Notes: generated by a model from the sequence alone, not told the origin. A stretch of DNA of 64,000 nucleotides from Nonomuraea solani (GCF_900108335.1 NZ_FNVT01000007.1:248001-312000); one strand, 5' to 3'. Shown: positions 25,269 to 33,308, counted from the stretch's first letter. Made by a program: numbers and translations.

Positions 25269-26479
25269 TGGTGGGGGCCGTCGCCGCCCGCACCGGGGAT
25301 GAGATGTCCGGGCCCGCCCTGCTCGTCACCGGGCTGGCCGTCACGGGGTCGCCGGTGCTCGCGTCGTGGCTGCTGGCGGGGCTGACCATCTCGGCCGCCG
25401 TCGGCGGGCCGCTGCTCGGGGTGCTGCTCGACCGCGTGCGGCGGCCGGGGCGGGTGCTCGCCTGCTGCCTGGCCGGGTACGCGGGCGGGCTCGTGTGCGT
25501 TCTCGGCGGGCTGGGGCGGGTGCCGGACGCGGCCCTGATCGGGCTGGCCGTCGCCGCCGGGCTGCTGGGGCCGGCGCTCACGGGCGGCTGGACGGCGCAG
25601 TTGCCCCTGGTGACGGGGCCTGAGCGGCTGGGCAGGGCCACGGCGTTCGACTCCATGAGCTACAACGTGGCAGGGCTGGCCGGACCCGCTGTGGCCGGCG
25701 TGGTCGCGACGGTGAGCGGTGGCCCGGTGGCGCTCCTGGCGTGCGTCGCGCTCCTGCTGATGGCGCTCCCCGCCGCCTGGCACCTCCCCGCCGCCCGGCG
25801 CAGGATCCGTGACGATGAAGTGGGCCGGTGGCGGGCTGTTGCCTGGCGTGGGATTCGTGGCGATGAAGTGGGCCGATGGCGGGGTGCCTGGCGTGGGATT
25901 TGGGGGGATTTGGGGGCCGGGTTCGGGGTTCTTGTCCGGAGTGGGGCTTTGCGGCGGGCGACCGTCGGGTCCATGGTGTCGTGTGCGGGGCTGGCCATGA
26001 TGGTCGTGTCCGCGCCCGTGCTCGGCGCCCGGCTCACCGGTGAGAGCGGGCATGGTGCCCTGTTGCTCGCCGTCACCGCCGCCTGCGGGCTGGCGGTCAA
26101 CGGGGTGGTCGCGGCCTGGGGGCGGGTGAAGAGGTGGGACGTGGTGCTCGCCTGGGGGACGGCGGTGCTGGGGGCGGGCATGGCGCTGGCGGCCTTCGCA
26201 CAGGCGTTCTGGGTGGCGGTGGTGGCCGCCGGTGTGGCGGGCGTGGGTGAGGGGCCGCAGCTCACCGCCCTGTTCGCGGTACGCCACCAGCATGCGCCCA
26301 CCCATCTGCGTGGTCAGGTGTTCACCACGGGCGCCAGTCTGAAGATCACCTCGTTCGCCCTCGGGGCCGCGCTGGCCGGGCCGCTGGCGGCGTACTCGAC
26401 GGGTGCCGCTCTGCTGACCGGCGCGGCGCTGCAGGCGCTGGCCGTCGCCATCCTGATCCCAAGGCGCGCAGCCACCTGA
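25253..26479 (+). CDS. MFS transporter
   Basis: About 408 residues with 10-12 hydrophobic segments and MFS loop motifs (G-x-L-L-D-R-V-R-R-P-G-R after span 2). It resembles drug/metabolite exporters of the MFS_1 type. ATG 25253 has no clear ribosome-binding site; upstream in-frame starts would add a hydrophilic tail and are less likely. The central cytoplasmic loop contains an in-frame tandem duplication (25813-25905) giving two copies of D-E-V-G-R-W-R-x-x-x-W-R-G-I. Its 3-prime end opens a 17-bp tandem array. Confidence 0.85.
   Translation: MLWRYMVGAVAARTGDEMSGPALLVTGLAVTGSPVLASWLLAGLTISAAVGGPLLGVLLDRVRRPGRVLACCLAGYAGGLVCVLGGLGRVPDAALIGLAVAAGLLGPALTGGWTAQLPLVTGPERLGRATAFDSMSYNVAGLAGPAVAGVVATVSGGPVALLACVALLLMALPAAWHLPAARRRIRDDEVGRWRAVAWRGIRGDEVGRWRGAWRGIWGDLGAGFGVLVRSGALRRATVGSMVSCAGLAMMVVSAPVLGARLTGESGHGALLLAVTAACGLAVNGVVAAWGRVKRWDVVLAWGTAVLGAGMALAAFAQAFWVAVVAAGVAGVGEGPQLTALFAVRHQHAPTHLRGQVFTTGASLKITSFALGAALAGPLAAYSTGAALLTGAALQALAVAILIPRRAAT
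25813..25905 (+). repeat. 45/48-bp tandem duplication inside the MFS gene
   Basis: Units 25813-25860 and 25861-25905 are about 85% alike and differ by a 3-base indel, so frame is kept. They encode a charged, Trp/Arg-rich loop between the two halves of the transporter. Confidence 0.75.
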
Positions 26480-26595
26480 GCGGTCCGACCGCCCGAGCGG
26501 GCCAGCCGCCTGAACCCGGTCGGACGCCTGAACCGGCCAGACGCCTGAACCGGTCGGACATCTGAACCGGTCGGGCGACTGAAAGGGTCAGCCGC
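26476..26595. repeat. Seven-unit 17-bp tandem array in a convergent spacer
   Basis: Units start at 26476, 26493, 26510, 26528, 26545, 26562 and 26579 (lengths 17,17,18,17,17,17,17); consensus CTGAACCGGTCGGACGC. The first unit holds the MFS stop codon and the last holds the stop of the CGNR gene read on the other strand (26588-26590). No spacers, so not CRISPR. Each unit contains a short CGGTC/GACCG-type symmetry. Confidence 0.8.
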
Positions 26596-27127
26596 CGACC
26601 GTTGAGCGGGAGCGGTGGGCGGCGACGCGTTCGCGGGTGGCGCAGCGGGCGCTGCAGTAGCGGCGCGGGCTGCCTCCGCCGAAGTCCAGGTAAGGCCGCC
26701 CGCAACTAGCTGAAGCGCACAACCCGCCCGGCACCCGCTGGTAGTCGGCCAGCAGCACCGCCAGCGCCAGCGCCGACGACGCCAGGAACCACTCCCCCCA
26801 CGGCGCGTCATCCCCGCTGTCCACGTGCAGATGCCAGCTCGTCGAGCTCCCGTGGCTGGTCAGCCTGGGCGCCTGGGCCGCGCCCGCGAGGAGCCGGTTG
26901 AGCAGGGCCGCCGCCTCGTCGGCGCCGGCCGCCCCCAGCACCTCGCGCAGCCGGACGGCCGCCGACCGCATCGCCGCCACGTCCGCCTCGCCCAGGTCGA
27001 GGTCTCCGACCTCGCCATGGTCACGCAGGACCCGCGACACCGACTCGATCGACGGCCGCTCGTGCAGCAGCGCCACGCACAGGTCGACGGCTCGCACGGC
27101 CATCGCCTTGGTCGAGTGAACCTCCAC
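26588..27127 (-). CDS. CGNR zinc-finger (ABATE-type) protein
   Basis: 179 residues: an N-terminal helical ABATE-like ligand-binding region (1-125) and a C-terminal zinc finger with four cysteines in C-x4-C-G-R-P-Y-L-D-F and R-R-Y-C-S-x-x-C-A-T-R-E-R-V-A-A-H-R. This matches the CGNR family of presumed transcription regulators, although the name-giving C-G-N-R reads C-A-T-R here. No signal peptide. Target unknown; the gene stands alone, convergent with the MFS gene. Confidence 0.87.
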   Translation of the reverse strand: MEVHSTKAMAVRAVDLCVALLHERPSIESVSRVLRDHGEVGDLDLGEADVAAMRSAAVRLREVLGAAGADEAAALLNRLLAGAAQAPRLTSHGSSTSWHLHVDSGDDAPWGEWFLASSALALAVLLADYQRVPGGLCASASCGRPYLDFGGGSPRRYCSARCATRERVAAHRSRSTVGG

Positions 27128-27147
27128 CCGAGAAGCGTATGCCCGCC

Positions 27148-28101
27148 TCAGCCCCCGCAGGCCGCGAAGAAGAAGGTGTCCTTCAGCGTCGTGTACCGGT
27201 CCCTGATCCCGACCGCGCCCGTCTTCGTGTCGATCTCGGCGATCGCCACCTTGGCCGGGCCTGACGACCGGCTGGCCAGGTGGACGGTCACCTGGGTGTC
27301 ACCGGTCCAGTCGACCCCGTGGATCTCTCCGGCGGGCAGCTTGATCCGCTTGCGGCCGATGAGCTGGTCGCCCTCGGCGTCGTACGTGACCAGCTCCTTC
27401 TTGGACCCGTTCACGATGCTCGCCACGGTGCGGCCGTCGGCGGCCAGCGCCTGCGGCGAGTTCGAGGCGATGACCTGCGGCGGCGCGACGCGCCGCAGCT
27501 CCTGGCCGGTGTCGCTGTAGACGATCAGCTCGGTGACGGTCTCGTCGTTGACGAGCACGGTGAGCAGTTCGCCGCCGTCGCCGCTGAAGCCCAGCACCGC
27601 CGACTCGGCCGGTACGGTGCCGAGCAGCGCCCCGGTCGCGGTGTCGAAGATCCGCGTCTCCTTGGCCAGCACCGCGGCGAGCCGTTCACCGTCGTCGGAC
27701 AGTCGCAGGGTCACCTCCCACTGCGGCACCTTCGGCAGCGCGTCCTTGGCGAACACCTCGGCCCCGCCCCCGACGGTCCTGACCGCGAGGCGGCCCTTCT
27801 TGGTGAAGTACGCCACCCGCCGCCCGTTCCCGCTCACCGCGATGGCGGCCGTGTAGTTGTGGCTGGACGAGCCGTTGGCCTCCAGCGCCACCCCCTGGCC
27901 GTCGGGCAGGGTGGCGATTTCGCCGCTGTGCATGACGAGCCGCCAGTCACCGCACGGCCTGGTCCCGCCGCCCTTGACCGCGCAGCCCTTGATGGAGGCG
28001 TACCGGATGGCATCGTGCTCGTGCGGCTGCGCGTGCGCGGCCGGTGCGGTCAAGGCCCAGGACAGGCCGGCGACGAGGGCCAGTGTTGTCAGGATCCTCA
28101 T
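27148..28101 (-). CDS. Secreted beta-propeller-like protein, paralogue 2
   Basis: 317 residues with a signal peptide (cleavage near A-H-A-Q). Mature part: an N-terminal module with two cysteines (I-K-G-C ... P-C-G-D-W-R-L), then repeated strands of the form G-x-x-V-A-Y-F, R-L-A-A-V-L and V-L-G-F-S-G-D-G that look like WD40/YVTN blades, and a final A-A-C-G-G. It shares order and motifs with the gene immediately upstream (6-base gap), so the two are tandem paralogues. Start ATG 28101 was chosen because the longer frame would overlap the neighbour. Function unknown. Confidence 0.8.
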   Translation of the reverse strand: MRILTTLALVAGLSWALTAPAAHAQPHEHDAIRYASIKGCAVKGGGTRPCGDWRLVMHSGEIATLPDGQGVALEANGSSSHNYTAAIAVSGNGRRVAYFTKKGRLAVRTVGGGAEVFAKDALPKVPQWEVTLRLSDDGERLAAVLAKETRIFDTATGALLGTVPAESAVLGFSGDGGELLTVLVNDETVTELIVYSDTGQELRRVAPPQVIASNSPQALAADGRTVASIVNGSKKELVTYDAEGDQLIGRKRIKLPAGEIHGVDWTGDTQVTVHLASRSSGPAKVAIAEIDTKTGAVGIRDRYTTLKDTFFFAACGG

Positions 28102-28106
28102 GATGA

Positions 28107-29063
28107 TCACTCCCCCGCCACGACGAACGAGTGGCGCTCACGGCTGATCGAGTACTTGTCGGCCTGCGTGGCCTCGCCGGTGGCCGGATCGACGGTGAGC
28201 ACCCGTACCACCGCCGTCTCCCTGGCCTCTCCGGTGCTGATCGTGGTGCTGACCCGGCCGTCGGCGTCCCACACGCCGACGGTGGGTTCGGTGCCCTTCT
28301 TGAACGGCAGGTCCGCCCCCGCGGAAAGCTCCCCCGATTTCAGGTCATAGGTACGGATCCTGGGCCCCGAGGTGAAGGCCGCCACCGTGGTGCCGTTGGA
28401 GTCCAGCGCGTAGGTGTGGGCGTTCGCGATGACCAGGGGCGGCGTCCGCCTGGTCGAACCGCCGGCGAGGCGGTGGGCGTACAGGGCGGTGGTGTTGTCG
28501 CCCAGCGCGCGTGAGGCGAGCAGCTCGTCGCCGTCGGCGCTGAAGCCGAGCGGCTCGTACGCGGCCGGCAACGTCACGGCCCGGCCCGTGGCCACGGTGA
28601 TCACCTTGGACGGCAGGTGTTCCTCGTCGTAGTCGACCAGCACCCGGTCGCCCGCCGGGGAGAGGGCGAGGTAGACCTGGTCGGCGCCTCGGGCCCGCGT
28701 CGGCTTCGGCAGCACCTTGGCCGGGCCGCCGGCGACCCGCTGGACGACCAGCCGGCCGTCACCGGCCCGTTCGTAGGCCAGCACGCGGCCGTCCGCGCTG
28801 ATCGCGAACGCGCCCGCCTCGCTGGTCGGGTCCCCGTTGGCGTCCGCGGCGCGCGTGGCCGCCCCGTGCACGGTGACCTGGCGGCCGTCCTTCGTGAGCA
28901 GCCGCCAGTGGCCGCAGGGAGCGTAGTCTTCCAAGGTCTTGTCGTAGCAGCCCTTGATCCAGGCGGCACGGGCCACCGGAGGGGCGTTCTCGGCATGGGC
29001 GACGGCGGGGGACAGTCCCAGGGCGGCCGCCGAGAGCGCCGCGGCCGCTGAGATGGGTCTCAT
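28107..29063 (-). CDS. Secreted beta-propeller-like protein, paralogue 1
   Basis: 318 residues, signal peptide cleaved near A-H-A-E. It has the same N-terminal I-K-G-C...P-C-G-H-W-R-L module and blade-like repeats (S-A-D-G-R-V-L-A-Y, L-S-P-A-G-D-R-V-L-V-D, F-S-A-D-G-D-E-L-L-A) as its downstream paralogue. It is probably an extracellular or surface protein; no enzyme motif is visible. It may be co-transcribed with the SRPBCC gene 53 bases upstream, but a separate promoter is equally possible. Confidence 0.8.
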   Translation of the reverse strand: MRPISAAAALSAAALGLSPAVAHAENAPPVARAAWIKGCYDKTLEDYAPCGHWRLLTKDGRQVTVHGAATRAADANGDPTSEAGAFAISADGRVLAYERAGDGRLVVQRVAGGPAKVLPKPTRARGADQVYLALSPAGDRVLVDYDEEHLPSKVITVATGRAVTLPAAYEPLGFSADGDELLASRALGDNTTALYAHRLAGGSTRRTPPLVIANAHTYALDSNGTTVAAFTSGPRIRTYDLKSGELSAGADLPFKKGTEPTVGVWDADGRVSTTISTGEARETAVVRVLTVDPATGEATQADKYSISRERHSFVVAGE

Positions 29064-29116
29064 GGCGTGATCCTTTCGCTCACCCCGTTAGACCCCCACA
29101 GGACGTGCCCGGTTGG

Positions 29117-29596
29117 TCACATGTCGGCCACGGTGCCGAGCAGGACGGCCAGGCGGTCCATGGACTCCCGCCCGCCCCTCGGGCCGTCCGCCCGCACGAT
29201 GGCGTCGCGGGCCTCGACCGAGGGGTGCACGGACTGGGCCACGTACCGCGTCCGGCCGTCCACCTCCGTCAGCGTGACCGTCTCCAGCGCCACCTCCTCC
29301 GGCGCGCCCTCGAACTCCCACGTGCGCACATATCGCTCCGGCGGCACGACGGCGTGGTAGACGCCGCTGAAGGCCCACTCCCGGCCGTGCGCGTCGACGT
29401 TGACGTAACGCCAGCGGCCACCCGGGCGGACCTCCATCCGATCGACCCTGGTGGTGAGGACGTGCGGCCCCCACCAGCGCGGGATCAGCTCCGGGTCCGT
29501 GATCGCGCGGAACACCACGTCCGGCGGCGCGTCGAACATCCGGATCATGACGAGGTCCTGCCTGCCGGGTTCGATGACGAACTCGGTGTCAGCCAT
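29117..29596 (-). CDS. SRPBCC (AHSA1-like) protein
   Basis: 159 residues with the START/Bet v1-like fold of the AHSA1 group: R-x-F-D-A-P-P-D-V-V-F-R-A, I-P-R-W-W-G-P, G-G-R-W-R-Y and T-W-E-F-E-G. Such proteins bind hydrophobic ligands and are often paired with an ArsR repressor, as here (8-base overlap with the ArsR gene upstream). Confidence 0.9.
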   Translation of the reverse strand: MADTEFVIEPGRQDLVMIRMFDAPPDVVFRAITDPELIPRWWGPHVLTTRVDRMEVRPGGRWRYVNVDAHGREWAFSGVYHAVVPPERYVRTWEFEGAPEEVALETVTLTEVDGRTRYVAQSVHPSVEARDAIVRADGPRGGRESMDRLAVLLGTVADM

Positions 29597-29936
29597 GCTC
29601 GTGCCCTTCCTGCCGGCGCTGGATGCTCTTGATCTCCTGGTCGAGGCGGTCGAACCGGTCGCTCCAGCGCCCGCGGTAGCGGTCGACCCACTCCGACACG
29701 GTCTCCAGCGGGGCCGTCTCCAGGCGGCAGGGCCGCCACTGGGCGTCGCGGCCCCTGCTGATCAGCCCGGCCCGCTCCAGCACCTTGAGGTGTTTGGAGA
29801 TCGCCTGGAGGCTGATGTCGAACGGCTCGGCCAGTTCGTTGACCGTGGCCTCTCCGTCGGCGAGCCGGGCGAGGATGGCCCGCCGGGTCGGATCGGCCAG
29901 CGCGGCGAAGGTGAGGCTGAGCGGGTCGTCGGGCAT
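29589..29936 (-). CDS. ArsR-family repressor
   Basis: 115 residues: winged helix typical of ArsR/SmtB (L-A-D-P-T-R-R-A-I-L-A-R-L start; L-Q-A-I-S-K-H-L-K-V-L recognition helix). The metal-binding C-x-C of arsenic sensors is absent, so it is of the ligand-sensing subtype that accompanies SRPBCC proteins. It lies in an operon after the SDR gene (34-base gap) and overlaps the SRPBCC gene. Confidence 0.92.
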   Translation of the reverse strand: MPDDPLSLTFAALADPTRRAILARLADGEATVNELAEPFDISLQAISKHLKVLERAGLISRGRDAQWRPCRLETAPLETVSEWVDRYRGRWSDRFDRLDQEIKSIQRRQEGHEHG

Positions 29937-29970
29937 GCCGGCCGGTCTTTCTCTCGGGTGCCGCTCAACC

Positions 29971-30723
29971 CTAGTAGTCCACGATCGCGCCGCAGGAGAT
30001 GTTGACGGTCGCCGACGTCATGGTCCTGGCCCGGTCGGAGGCCACGAAGGCGGCGACGTCGCCCACGTCGGCCAGGCTCGCCGTGCGCTTGAGGAGGGTC
30101 GACTCGGTGAGCGCGGCGGTCAGCTCCTCCTGGTCGGCGAAGTCCTCCGGCAGGCTCTCCGGGATGCCGCCGGTCACCATGGTGACGACCCGGATGCCGT
30201 ACGGGCCCGCCTCGCAGGCCCACTGCCGCCGGATGCTCTCCATGGCGTCGAGCGCGACCTTGAGCCCGCCCACCCCCGGTATGGTCTGCGGCCCGCCGCC
30301 GCCGAACATCAAGATCACCCCGGACCGGCGCGGCGTCATGTGCCGGACGGCGGCCCTGGCGGTGAGGAACTGCGTGCGCGCGGCCACCTCGATCGGCCGC
30401 AGGAAGTCCGCGGCCGACAGCTCGGTCAGCGGTTTCTGCACGTCCTGGATCCCGATGGCGTTGAACGAGATGTCGATGCCGCCCGCCCGGCCGGCGACGT
30501 CCGCGGCGAAGGCGTCGACCTGGCCCTCGTCCAGGGCGTCGACCTGGGCGGTCTCGGCCGTGCCGCCCGCGTCGCGGATGGCGGCGGCGGTCTTGTCGAG
30601 CGCGGCCCGGGTGCGGCCGGCGAGAAAGACGCGGGCGCCCTCCCTGGCGAACGCCCTGGCGGCCGCGCCGCCGATCGAGCCACCCGCGCCGTACACGATC
30701 GCGATCTTGTCTTGAAGGAGCAT
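29971..30723 (-). CDS. SDR-family protein with altered catalytic residues
   Basis: 250 residues, Rossmann fold with G-A-G-G-S-I-G-G nucleotide loop (about 12-19). The catalytic positions are unusual: the Ser strand reads V-I-L-M-F-G-G-G-G and the Y-x-x-x-K position reads V-G-G-L-K, so Ser and Tyr of the classical triad are missing while Lys remains. N-N-A-G is F-N-A-I-G. Either it uses another mechanism or it is a non-catalytic NAD(P)-binding protein. ATG 30723 has AAAGG upstream. First gene of the SDR-ArsR-SRPBCC operon. Confidence 0.85.
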   Translation of the reverse strand: MLLQDKIAIVYGAGGSIGGAAARAFAREGARVFLAGRTRAALDKTAAAIRDAGGTAETAQVDALDEGQVDAFAADVAGRAGGIDISFNAIGIQDVQKPLTELSAADFLRPIEVAARTQFLTARAAVRHMTPRRSGVILMFGGGGPQTIPGVGGLKVALDAMESIRRQWACEAGPYGIRVVTMVTGGIPESLPEDFADQEELTAALTESTLLKRTASLADVGDVAAFVASDRARTMTSATVNISCGAIVDY

Positions 30724-30725
30724 CG

Positions 30726-30765
30726 TATTCAACCTTTCGGTTTATCAACCTGTGAGTTGAATATA
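30726..30765 (-). promoter_or_regulatory. Promoter and inverted repeats upstream of the SDR operon
   Basis: Minus-strand -10 TATATT at 30760-30765. TCAAC/GTTGA arms (30745-30760) overlap it, AACC/GGTT arms lie at 30731-30742, and TATTCAAC/GTTGAATA arms span 30726-30763. This AT-rich symmetry over a -10 box fits an ArsR-type operator; the ArsR encoded in the operon is the natural candidate. Confidence 0.5.
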
Positions 30766-30801
30766 GGCGACGACGAGGCCCTGTCAAGGGGTGCGTGACG
30801 G

Positions 30802-31161
30802 TTACAGCGGGCGGCGGCCCGGGAAGCCCAGCTCCGTGCGGTGGTACCAGCCGAGCTCGCGCTCCCCCTCGATCCAGCAGAGCCGGACGGAGACGCCGTC
30901 GAGCACGGCGGGGAAGTCGACGAGCACCGGCGCGATGCCCTTGACCTCGATCCCCTGCTCGCCCCAGCCGCTCAGGATCTCCTCGATGCGGGCCTGCAGG
31001 CCCTTGAGCTCCGGCAGGCCGCCCAGCTCGGACCGGCCGCCCGAGCGCCGTTCGAAGTCGATCTCGGCCAGGTCGGCGCGGGCGGCGATCACCGCGCGGG
31101 CGTCCTCGATGACGGCGGGGAGCAGCGCACGGGCCTCGTCCAGCGTGAAGATCCGGTCCAT
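30802..31161 (-). CDS. DUF2203 family protein
   Basis: 119 residues. N-terminal helical F-T-L-D-E-A-R-A-L-L-P motif followed by a coiled helix and the family ending V-L-V-D-F-P-A ... R-L-C-W-I-E-G-E-R-E-L-G-W-Y-H ... G-F-P-G-R-R-P-L. Widespread in actinomycetes, function unknown. It lies 10 bases after the end of the GntR gene on the same strand and could be in its transcript. Confidence 0.85.
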   Translation of the reverse strand: MDRIFTLDEARALLPAVIEDARAVIAARADLAEIDFERRSGGRSELGGLPELKGLQARIEEILSGWGEQGIEVKGIAPVLVDFPAVLDGVSVRLCWIEGERELGWYHRTELGFPGRRPL

Positions 31162-31171
31162 GCCCGCAACG

Positions 31172-31852
31172 TTAGCGGTTCGGCTCGTAGGCGTGGATGA
31201 GCAGTCGCTCGGCCTGGTCGAGGTAGTCGTCGAGATAGGCGGCGGCCTTCTCCGGCTGCCCCGACTCCATCAGGCCGACCAGCGCGCGGTTGCGGTCGAC
31301 GAACGGCTCGTGGAAGGCCCGCGGGTTCTCCATCACGTGGAAGACCAGCCGCAGCTCGGCGAGGAGCTGGCGCATGGCCTCGTCGATCCTGGGGCTGCCG
31401 TTCAGCGAGACCAGCGCCTGGTGGAAGCGGATGTTGGCAGTGCCGACGCCCTGCCAGTCGTCCTGCTCGGCGGCCCGCTCGGCGTCGAGCACGGCCTCCT
31501 TGATCAGGGCGAGCGCCTCCTCGGACGGCGCGCGCCGCAGGGCCGCCCCTTCGAGCACCCGGCGCACCCGGTAGAGGTCGGCCACATCCTCGGCGGACGG
31601 GAGGCGGACGAACACGCCCTTGTTGAGCCGGTGGTCGAGCAGTCGTTCGTGGCCGAGCAGCCGGAACGCCTCGCGCAGCGTGTTGCGGGAGACGCCGAGC
31701 CCTTCGGAGATGGACTCCTCGGACAGGCGCTGGCCGGGCTGGAAGAAGCCTTCGCTGATGCGGTCGCGCAGGATGTCGGCGACCCGTTCCGCCGTGCTGC
31801 TGCGTCCCAGCCGGGGCCGGTCCTGGGAAAGATCAGCGACCACGTTATCCAC
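31172..31852 (-). CDS. GntR-family (FadR/FCD) regulator
   Basis: About 226 residues from GTG 31852: winged helix (R-V-A-D-I-L-R-D-R-I to R-L-L-G-H-E-R-L-L) and an FCD effector domain with the three conserved His/Asp/Asn positions of metal-containing members (e.g. N-I-R-F-H-Q-A-L and F-V-D-R-N-R-A-L). The start is uncertain: the frame stays open to a TTG at 31897, but that would place the operator-like palindrome in the coding region. It is divergent from the MHS transporter and probably controls it in response to a carboxylate. Confidence 0.87.
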   Translation of the reverse strand: MDNVVADLSQDRPRLGRSSTAERVADILRDRISEGFFQPGQRLSEESISEGLGVSRNTLREAFRLLGHERLLDHRLNKGVFVRLPSAEDVADLYRVRRVLEGAALRRAPSEEALALIKEAVLDAERAAEQDDWQGVGTANIRFHQALVSLNGSPRIDEAMRQLLAELRLVFHVMENPRAFHEPFVDRNRALVGLMESGQPEKAAAYLDDYLDQAERLLIHAYEPNR

Positions 31853-31881
31853 ATTTAACAGGAAATCATGGAGCAAACCTC

Positions 31882-31897
31882 TTGTCCAATTGTTCAA
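31882..31897. promoter_or_regulatory. FadR-like operator palindrome
   Basis: TTGTCCAATTGTTCAA has the symmetric core TTGnnCAATTGnnCAA, AT-rich against the local background. It is located between the divergent GntR and MHS transporter genes, 48 bases before the transporter start. FCD-type regulators bind sites of the T-T-G-T-n-n-A-C-A-A style. Confidence 0.55.
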
Positions 31898-31944
31898 CGA
31901 TCCATACGTTGATAAGCATCCCCCTTCGACCCTAGGAGCATCGG

Positions 31945-33294
31945 ATGGCAGGCTCCACGCAACAGACCCGGCGGGTGATCCTCGCCAGCCTGATCGGCAC
32001 GTCGCTGGAGTGGTACGACTTCTTCCTCTACACCACCGCGGCGACCCTGGTCTTCCCTCAGCTCTTCTTCCCCAGCCTCGACCCGTTCAACGCGACCCTG
32101 GCCTCGCTGACCACCAACGCCGTGGCGTTCGTCGCCCGGCCGCTCGGCGGCGTGGTGTTCGGCCACTTCGGCGACCGTGTGGGCCGTAAGACCGTACTGG
32201 TGGTGACGCTCCTGGTGATGGGCGTCTCGACGTTCCTCATCGGCCTGCTGCCCGGCTACGCGAGCGTGGGCGTCCTGGCGCCCGTGCTGCTGGCGCTGCT
32301 CAGGTTCGTGCAGGGCCTGGGGCTCGGCGGCGAGTGGGGCGGCGCGGTGATCATGTCGCTCGAACACGGCGACGGCCGCCGGCGCGGCTTCAACGCGAGC
32401 TGGCCGCAGGTCGGCGTGCCCGCCGGCTTCGTGCTGGCCACGGGCCTGCTGACGATCATGTCGTTCACGATGTCGGACGCGGCGTTCCTGTCGTGGGGGT
32501 GGCGGGTGCCGTTCCTGTTGTCGGGCGCGCTGGTGTTCGTGGGCCTGTGGGTGCGGCTGAAGGTCACCGAGTCGCCGCTGTTCGCCGAGGTCGAGCAGCG
32601 CGGCACGAAGGCGAGGATGCCGCTGGTCGAGGTGCTGACCACGCATCCGCGCGCGCTCCTGTCCGCCTTCACCGCGCGGATCGGGGTGGACGTGGCCTTC
32701 TACACCTTCACCGCGTTCATCATCGTCTACATCACGACCGTGCTGAAGCTGCCCCGTTCGTACGCGCTCAACGCGGTGCTCATCGGCTCGGCCCTGCAAC
32801 TCGTGCTCATCCCGGTGGCCGGCGCTTTGTCCGACCGGTACGGCCGGCGTCCCGTCTACCTCGCGGGCGTGGCCGGCGCGGCGGTCTGGGTGTTCGCCTT
32901 CTTCCCGCTGCTCGAAACCGGCTCCTTCCCGCTCATCGCGCTGGCCGCCATCGTGGCGCTGGTCACCCACGCCGCCATGTACGGCCCGCAGGCCGCCTTC
33001 ATCGCCGAACTGTTCAGCACCCGCCTGCGCTACAGCGGCGCCTCCATGGGCTACCAGCTCGCCGGCATCGTCGGCGGCGCCCTGGCCCCGGTCATCGCGC
33101 TGCAGCTCTTCACCGCGTACCAGAGCACGGTCGCGGTGTCGATCTACGTGGTCATCGCCCTGGCCGTCACGGCGCTGGGCCTGGCCATCGCCCCGGAGAC
33201 CCGCGACCTCGACCTGACCGGCGACGCACCCGGCGACACGCCCGAGGACGCCCCCAAGGCCCCGCACCCCGGACAAGTGGGGCCTTTCGCCTGA
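31945..33294 (+). CDS. MFS transporter, metabolite:H+ symporter (MHS) type
   Basis: 449 residues, 12 predicted spans. The first helix carries the MHS signature G-T-S-L-E-W-Y-D-F-F-L-Y, followed by R-P-L-G-G-V-V-F-G-H-F-G-D-R-V-G-R-K and R-F-V-Q-G-L-G-L-G-G-E-W-G-G-A, as in shikimate, alpha-ketoglutarate, citrate and proline/betaine symporters. The C-terminal 30 residues are an acidic Pro/Asp-rich tail. A carboxylate import role under control of the neighbouring GntR protein is inferred. Confidence 0.9.
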   Translation: MAGSTQQTRRVILASLIGTSLEWYDFFLYTTAATLVFPQLFFPSLDPFNATLASLTTNAVAFVARPLGGVVFGHFGDRVGRKTVLVVTLLVMGVSTFLIGLLPGYASVGVLAPVLLALLRFVQGLGLGGEWGGAVIMSLEHGDGRRRGFNASWPQVGVPAGFVLATGLLTIMSFTMSDAAFLSWGWRVPFLLSGALVFVGLWVRLKVTESPLFAEVEQRGTKARMPLVEVLTTHPRALLSAFTARIGVDVAFYTFTAFIIVYITTVLKLPRSYALNAVLIGSALQLVLIPVAGALSDRYGRRPVYLAGVAGAAVWVFAFFPLLETGSFPLIALAAIVALVTHAAMYGPQAAFIAELFSTRLRYSGASMGYQLAGIVGGALAPVIALQLFTAYQSTVAVSIYVVIALAVTALGLAIAPETRDLDLTGDAPGDTPEDAPKAPHPGQVGPFA

Positions 33295-33308
33295 TCTGCC
33301 GCGAAAGC

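Noticed and set aside
26476..26595. CRISPR array
   Set aside because: Units are contiguous with no unique spacers, and no cas genes occur in the window. The same applies to the arrays at 23402 and 56390.
31162..31180. A seventh arabinan operator (AACGTTAGCGGTT)
   Set aside because: It shows only half of the motif and lies at the 3-prime end of the GntR gene, far from any sugar gene.
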